Origin: an uncultured Eubacteriales bacterium
Lineage (GTDB): Bacteria; Bacillota; Clostridia; Eubacteriales; Anaerofustaceae
Direction: 5' to 3'
Assembly (NCBI GenBank): GCA_902796565.1
Contig: CADBPP010000178.1
Coordinates: 1-16,658 of the forward strand
Length of the DNA stretch: 16,658 bases
In this document: positions 13,806 through 16,658 of the stretch, piece by piece
Position numbering within the stretch: the stretch's first letter is position 1
How the letters are laid out: each line of letters begins with the position of its first letter
Notes under the pieces: model-generated
What the model saw: only the letters and a program-made list of their open reading frames with translations
Database searches by the model: none
What the model was told of the DNA's origin: nothing
Program-made: the position numbers and the translations under genes

Positions 13806-14942
13806 ATGAAAAAGATTTGGGAAGAACTTAAGACTACCGGCAAGCTTTCCACGATGATCGCCGTCGCGGTCCTCATCGTGTTCTACATGATGCTGAACAA
13901 TTTGGAGCCCATCGTGAGCTTCCTTCTGGGAGCATATGCCATCATCCGTCCCTTTGTCTGGGGAGTGGTCGTTTCATACCTTCTGTATCATGTGACGGAG
14001 TTTCTGAAAAGGACCCTGTTCAAAGGGATGAAGAATACGAAGCTGGCCCATATACTGGCGGTCAGCATCTCCCTGATCCTGACGCTGGTGCTCCTTTCCC
14101 TTCTGATGAGCGCCGTGGTGCCTCAGATGGTCTCCGCGGTGAGCGTGCTCGTGAACAATTCCGGCTCATACATCGAGACCCTGGAGAAGATTCTCATCAA
14201 TATCGACCGGAACCTGCCCTTCATCGACCTGGATACGGAGAGCCTTGCCGATCTGGGCGAAGATATCTTCGACACCGCCACCAAATGGGTGAAGGACAAT
14301 ACCGACATGATCATCAGCACCACCGTGGGCGTTGGCAACAGCATCATGAACATCGTACTCATCTTCTTCATGGTGATATACGTCCTGCTGGATACGGACA
14401 GCCTCAAAAGGGGAGTCGCACGCTTCTTCCAGGCGGTGCTGAGCCCCCTGCAGTATCTGAACTTTTCCAGGTTTGCATTCAAGGCTGACAGGGTGTTCAT
14501 GTCCTTCATCGGACAGAACTTCATCGACGCCATGCTGGTGGGCGTAGTGAATTACATCTTCATGCTGATCATGGGAATGACGGATTACGCCATACTGATC
14601 TCGGTGTTCGCAGGCGTTACAAACTTCATCCCCACCTTCGGCCCCATAATCGGAGCCGTGGTGAACACGGTATTGCTCCTGGTGATCGACCCGGTGGACG
14701 CGCTGTGGTTCTTCCTGTGGACGTTTCTGCTCCAGACGGTGGACGGATATATCGTCAAGCCCATACTCTTCGGCAAGGGCGTCAAGGTCAAGTCCCTGTG
14801 GGTCCTCATCGCCATAGTCGTGGGCGGCGGAATCGGCGGAGTCACGGGCATGATCATCGGTATCCCGGTCTTTGCCCTCATCCAGGACGCTTACGAGGAA
14901 TGGATAGAAAGATTGCTCGAGAAAAAAACTATTGAAGAATAA
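13806..14942 (+). CDS. AI-2E / PerM family membrane protein
   Basis: This 378-residue polytopic protein belongs to the AI-2 exporter-like family (PF01594), whose members are credited with signal export or Na+/H+ antiport. The real substrate here is unknown. Hydrophobic segments lie near 15-32, 36-62, 80-106, 168-196, 236-270, 272-297, 299-315 and 328-360, with a soluble stretch at about 110-165 between them. Family signatures NFIPTFGPIIGAV (273-285) and LLQTVDGYIVKPILFGK (308-324) are clear. The weak ribosome site GAAGG lies 8 nt before the ATG. It starts just after the efp terminator, so expression depends on read-through or an unseen promoter. Its stop codon lies 4 nt before the tRNA promoter. 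Confidence 0.88.
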   Translation: MKKIWEELKTTGKLSTMIAVAVLIVFYMMLNNLEPIVSFLLGAYAIIRPFVWGVVVSYLLYHVTEFLKRTLFKGMKNTKLAHILAVSISLILTLVLLSLLMSAVVPQMVSAVSVLVNNSGSYIETLEKILINIDRNLPFIDLDTESLADLGEDIFDTATKWVKDNTDMIISTTVGVGNSIMNIVLIFFMVIYVLLDTDSLKRGVARFFQAVLSPLQYLNFSRFAFKADRVFMSFIGQNFIDAMLVGVVNYIFMLIMGMTDYAILISVFAGVTNFIPTFGPIIGAVVNTVLLLVIDPVDALWFFLWTFLLQTVDGYIVKPILFGKGVKVKSLWVLIAIVVGGGIGGVTGMIIGIPVFALIQDAYEEWIERLLEKKTIEE

Positions 14943-14945
14943 ATA

Positions 14946-14974
14946 TTGACTGTTAAAAACAAAACTGATAAAAT
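14946..14974 (+). promoter_or_regulatory. Promoter of tRNA-Ala
   Basis: A -35 TTGACT (14946-14951), a 17-nt spacer and a -10 TAAAAT (14969-14974) each match the consensus at 5 of 6 positions. The expected start is near 14981, which leaves a 5' leader of about 6 nt before the mature tRNA. Confidence 0.85.
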
Positions 14975-14986
14975 CATATGGTCGAT

Positions 14987-15062
14987 GGGGGTGTAGCTCA
15001 GTTGGTAGAGCGTCCGGTTCGCATCCGAAAGGTCGAGAGTTCGAGTCTCTTCATCTCCACCA
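14987..15062 (+). tRNA. tRNA-Ala, anticodon CGC
   Basis: The 76-nt cloverleaf includes an encoded CCA. The acceptor stem is GGGGGTG with CATCTCC, the D arm GCTC-AGTTGGTA-GAGC, and the T arm GAGAG-TTCGAGT-CTCTT. The anticodon loop TTCGCAT places CGC at 15020-15022, reading GCG codons. The acceptor has G3:U70, the alanine identity pair, which agrees with the anticodon. One flaw: the anticodon stem TCCGG/CCGAA has a C28-A42 mismatch where CCGGA would pair fully. Confidence 0.93.
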
Positions 15063-15076
15063 GAGAGAATATCTCA

Positions 15077-15103
15077 GGCCCATCCAGTGGATGGGCCTTT
15101 TTT
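15077..15103 (+). terminator. Terminator after tRNA-Ala
   Basis: GGCCCATCC (15077-15085), an AGT loop and GGATGGGCC (15089-15097) form a perfect 9-bp stem followed by six T. It separates the tRNA from the gene starting at 15117. Confidence 0.92.
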
Positions 15104-15116
15104 ACAGGAGGAAGTT

Positions 15117-15332
15117 ATGGATCTGGGTTCACTGTTCAAACTCAAACAGGCGTGGAAGACCTTCAGCGCCAATCATCCGAAGGTCCCCGAGTTCGTCGAG
15201 AACGTAAAATCAAAGGGTCTTGAAAAGGACGTGGAGCTGGCTGTCGCCATCCGTTATCCCGACGGAACTGAATACCGCACCGGCATCAGGCTCCAGGATT
15301 CCGATATAGCCCTTTTCGACATCTTCAAATGA
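15117..15332 (+). CDS. Small conserved protein of unknown function (71 residues)
   Basis: The ATG at 15117 is taken as the start because AGGAGG lies just upstream. An earlier in-frame ATG falls inside the tRNA terminator hairpin. The protein opens MDLGSLFKLKQAWKTFSANHP and ends in ALFDIFK. It is soluble, with a predicted N-terminal helix, a charged middle and a beta-like DVELAVAIRYPDGTEYRTGIRL stretch (positions about 39-59). It resembles short uncharacterised proteins I recall from other Clostridia that share the pattern KLxxAWxxFxxNHPKxPxF. The stop overlaps the next start by 4 nt (ATGA), so it is coupled to the phosphatase gene. No function can be assigned. Confidence 0.8.
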   Translation: MDLGSLFKLKQAWKTFSANHPKVPEFVENVKSKGLEKDVELAVAIRYPDGTEYRTGIRLQDSDIALFDIFK

Positions 15333-16102
15333 TCCACGAAAGGATCGTGCCCTTCGAGTCCCTCCAGAACATGAGGGATCTGGGAGGCCTTAGTGGAGAA
15401 GGCGGAAGAAGGATCCGCCCCGGCAGGATCTACCGAAGCGGCAGGCCCTCCGACGGAAGCGGCAATGATATTATAAAACTGTCCTCCCTGGGCATCACCC
15501 TGGTGATCGACCTGCGTACCGAGGAGGAAGCATCAAAGGCTCCGGATCCTGTGATGGAAGGAACCGTTAACATGCTCATCACCGTCAGCAGCGATCCGGT
15601 GACCGGCCAGAGCGTTATGGACCGCTCATCCATGAGGGTCTCGGAGAAAATGAAGCTCATGTACCGGGATATGATCCTGGGGGAGGCCTCATCGTCCGCC
15701 ATCGCCCGGGTGATAAGATGCGTCGCTTCGGAAAAGATGGGCGCCAGCCTTCTTCACTGTACCGCCGGGAAGGACCGCACAGGGATCATCTGCGCCCTGA
15801 TATGCGAGATGCTGGGAGTAAAGCGGGATGACATCATCTCGGACTACATGCTGACCAGGGAATGCCTCAGGGATTTCGCCGATATGATGTTCATGCGGGT
15901 GAGTTCCAGGATGCAGGAAGAGCCGTCCGAGTCCTTTCTCGAGGATTTCTATGACTCCATGCTGGTAAGGGAGGAATACATAATATCCATGTATGATGCC
16001 ATATCGGAGAAAAGCGGCTGTACGGACGCCTACATCAGGGACGTTCTGGGATTTGATGAGCTCTTCATAAACGATTTCAGGAAATCCTTCCTGGAGGGAT
16101 GA
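15329..16102 (+). CDS. Tyrosine-protein phosphatase-like protein (Y_phosphatase3 family)
   Basis: The 257-residue cytoplasmic protein has the dual-specificity/tyrosine phosphatase signature HCTAGKDRTG, with nucleophile Cys144 and phosphate-binding Arg150 (CX5R). The N-terminal NMRDLGG (14-20) and the LVIDLRTEEE strand (58-67) are typical of this family, which includes Mycobacterium PtpB and many Firmicutes proteins. Substrates could be phosphotyrosine proteins or phosphoinositides; the sequence does not decide. Translation is coupled to the 71-residue protein upstream by an ATGA overlap. No export signal is seen. A terminator lies directly after the stop. Confidence 0.88.
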   Translation: MIHERIVPFESLQNMRDLGGLSGEGGRRIRPGRIYRSGRPSDGSGNDIIKLSSLGITLVIDLRTEEEASKAPDPVMEGTVNMLITVSSDPVTGQSVMDRSSMRVSEKMKLMYRDMILGEASSSAIARVIRCVASEKMGASLLHCTAGKDRTGIICALICEMLGVKRDDIISDYMLTRECLRDFADMMFMRVSSRMQEEPSESFLEDFYDSMLVREEYIISMYDAISEKSGCTDAYIRDVLGFDELFINDFRKSFLEG

Positions 16103-16103
16103 C

Positions 16104-16128
16104 AAAAGACAGGAAACTGTCTTTTTTT
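16104..16128 (+). terminator. Terminator after the phosphatase gene
   Basis: AAAAGACAG (16104-16112), a GAAA tetraloop and CTGTCTTTT (16117-16125) form a stem running into T to 16128. Confidence 0.88.
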
Positions 16129-16139
16129 GTTTCAGCATG

Positions 16140-16168
16140 TTGACATGTCTTTTAATTATTGATATCAT
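16140..16168 (+). promoter_or_regulatory. Promoter of the SPFH gene
   Basis: A perfect -35 TTGACA (16140-16145), a 17-nt spacer and a -10 TATCAT (16163-16168, 5 of 6) lie 28 nt before the ATG at 16197. A palindrome overlaps the -10 and the start point. Confidence 0.85.
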
Positions 16169-16182
16169 ATTGATATCAATAT
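16158..16182. promoter_or_regulatory. Operator-like palindrome and direct repeat at the SPFH promoter
   Basis: ATATTGATATCAATAT (16167-16182) is a perfect 16-bp palindrome. Its core ATTGATATCA is repeated 11 bp earlier (16158-16167), so two copies lie one helical turn apart across the -10 and the start site. This arrangement is typical of a cooperative repressor site. The regulator is not in the window. Confidence 0.6.
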
Positions 16183-16196
16183 GGAGGTATTGTGAT

Positions 16197-16658
16197 ATGA
16201 ATGAAATCATACTTAACAAAAGAAAGAACGGGATCGCGATGCTGGTGCTGCTCCTTTGCGCCCATATCCTGAGCATACTTATGATATTCGGGGGAGCGAC
16301 ACTGGCCGCCAGACGCTACTCGCCTCTGCCGGGGGTCATGGTCATCATACTGGGGACCGTCATGTTCGTCGGCATCTTCATCATGTACGCCGGCCTTAAG
16401 GTCATAGGCCCCCAGGAGGCGCTGGTGCTCACCCTGTTCGGCCGCTACGTCGGGACCCTCAAGGAGGAGGGCTTCTACTTTGTGAATCCCTTCTGCAGCG
16501 CCGTGAATCCCGCCGCCCATACGAAGCTCTCCCAGAGCGGCGACGTGGACAAGCTCCAGGGCGGGGGACAAAACGCCCAGACCACCCAGGAAGCAGCAGG
16601 CAAAAAAATCTCCCTGAAGATCATGACCCTGTCGAATTCCCGCCAGAAGATCAACGAC
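16197..16658 (+). CDS. SPFH / Band 7 domain membrane protein (C-terminus outside the window)
   Basis: The first 154 residues are visible, starting at ATG 16197 with GGAGGT 8 nt upstream. Two hydrophobic segments (about 12-37 and 46-69) form a membrane anchor, followed by the start of an SPFH domain at VIGPQEALVLTLFGRYVGTL (69-88) and EGFYFVNPF. A Gly/Gln-rich insert lies at about 113-136, before KKISLKIMTLSNSRQKIND. SPFH proteins build flotillin-like membrane scaffolds; the exact role in this subfamily is unknown. The frame is open to the window edge. Confidence 0.9.
   Translation, partial: MNEIILNKRKNGIAMLVLLLCAHILSILMIFGGATLAARRYSPLPGVMVIILGTVMFVGIFIMYAGLKVIGPQEALVLTLFGRYVGTLKEEGFYFVNPFCSAVNPAAHTKLSQSGDVDKLQGGGQNAQTTQEAAGKKISLKIMTLSNSRQKIND

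Noticed and set aside
15087..15116. Earlier ATG for the 71-residue protein
   Set aside because: It lies inside the tRNA terminator hairpin and lacks a ribosome site; AGGAGG precedes the ATG at 15117.
1..16658. CRISPR array, insertion sequence or attachment site
   Set aside because: No regularly spaced direct repeats, transposase, integrase or matching terminal repeats with target duplication were seen.

Overview
This window looks like chromosomal DNA from an obligately anaerobic, moderate-GC member of the Clostridia. Several features point that way: a complete Rnf operon (rnfCDGEAB) whose RnfB carries a long ferredoxin tail, O-acetylhomoserine-type methionine synthesis, strong AGGAGG ribosome sites, and frequent GC-hairpin plus T-run terminators. 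The exact family cannot be fixed from sequence alone. No rRNA, CRISPR array, intact insertion sequence or prophage is visible.

Region by region. (1) 1-1014, minus: the N-terminal 338 residues of an AAA_14/DUF4143 ATPase, more AT-rich than the rest, with its own promoter set between two palindromes. (2) 1015-1443: a non-coding gap with stacked inverted repeats, then a consensus promoter. (3) 1422-1667: the leader of a sulfur amino acid operon. It encodes a 40-residue Met/Cys-rich leader peptide and two mutually exclusive RNA hairpins. (4) 1668-4871, plus: metY, cysK and metA, ended by a terminator. (5) 5124-10315, minus: the rnfCDGEAB operon with its terminator, promoter and leader hairpin. 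(6) 10544-13098, plus: a B12-type radical SAM protein and its small partner, translationally coupled. (7) 13191-14942, plus: efp, a terminator, and an AI-2E/PerM-type membrane protein. (8) 14946-16128, plus: tRNA-Ala(CGC) with promoter and terminator, a 71-residue protein of unknown function, and a tyrosine-phosphatase-like protein. (9) 16140-16658, plus: a promoter with a perfect 16-bp palindrome and the start of an SPFH/Band 7 membrane protein.

How the genes fit together. MetA acetylates homoserine; a glutamate at its acyl-CoA selectivity site supports acetyl-CoA as donor. MetY then converts O-acetylhomoserine and sulfide to homocysteine, and CysK makes cysteine from O-acetylserine and sulfide. 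The leader peptide has the residue cluster MMCRMLC, so the supply of charged tRNA-Met and tRNA-Cys, the operon's end products, could be sensed by ribosome stalling. Rnf is the membrane ferredoxin:NAD+ oxidoreductase that stores energy as an ion gradient.

The strongest candidate for something undescribed is the metY-cysK-metA leader. It reads as ribosome-mediated attenuation by a Met/Cys leader peptide, where Firmicutes would normally be expected to use an S-box or T-box RNA. Neither signature was found here.
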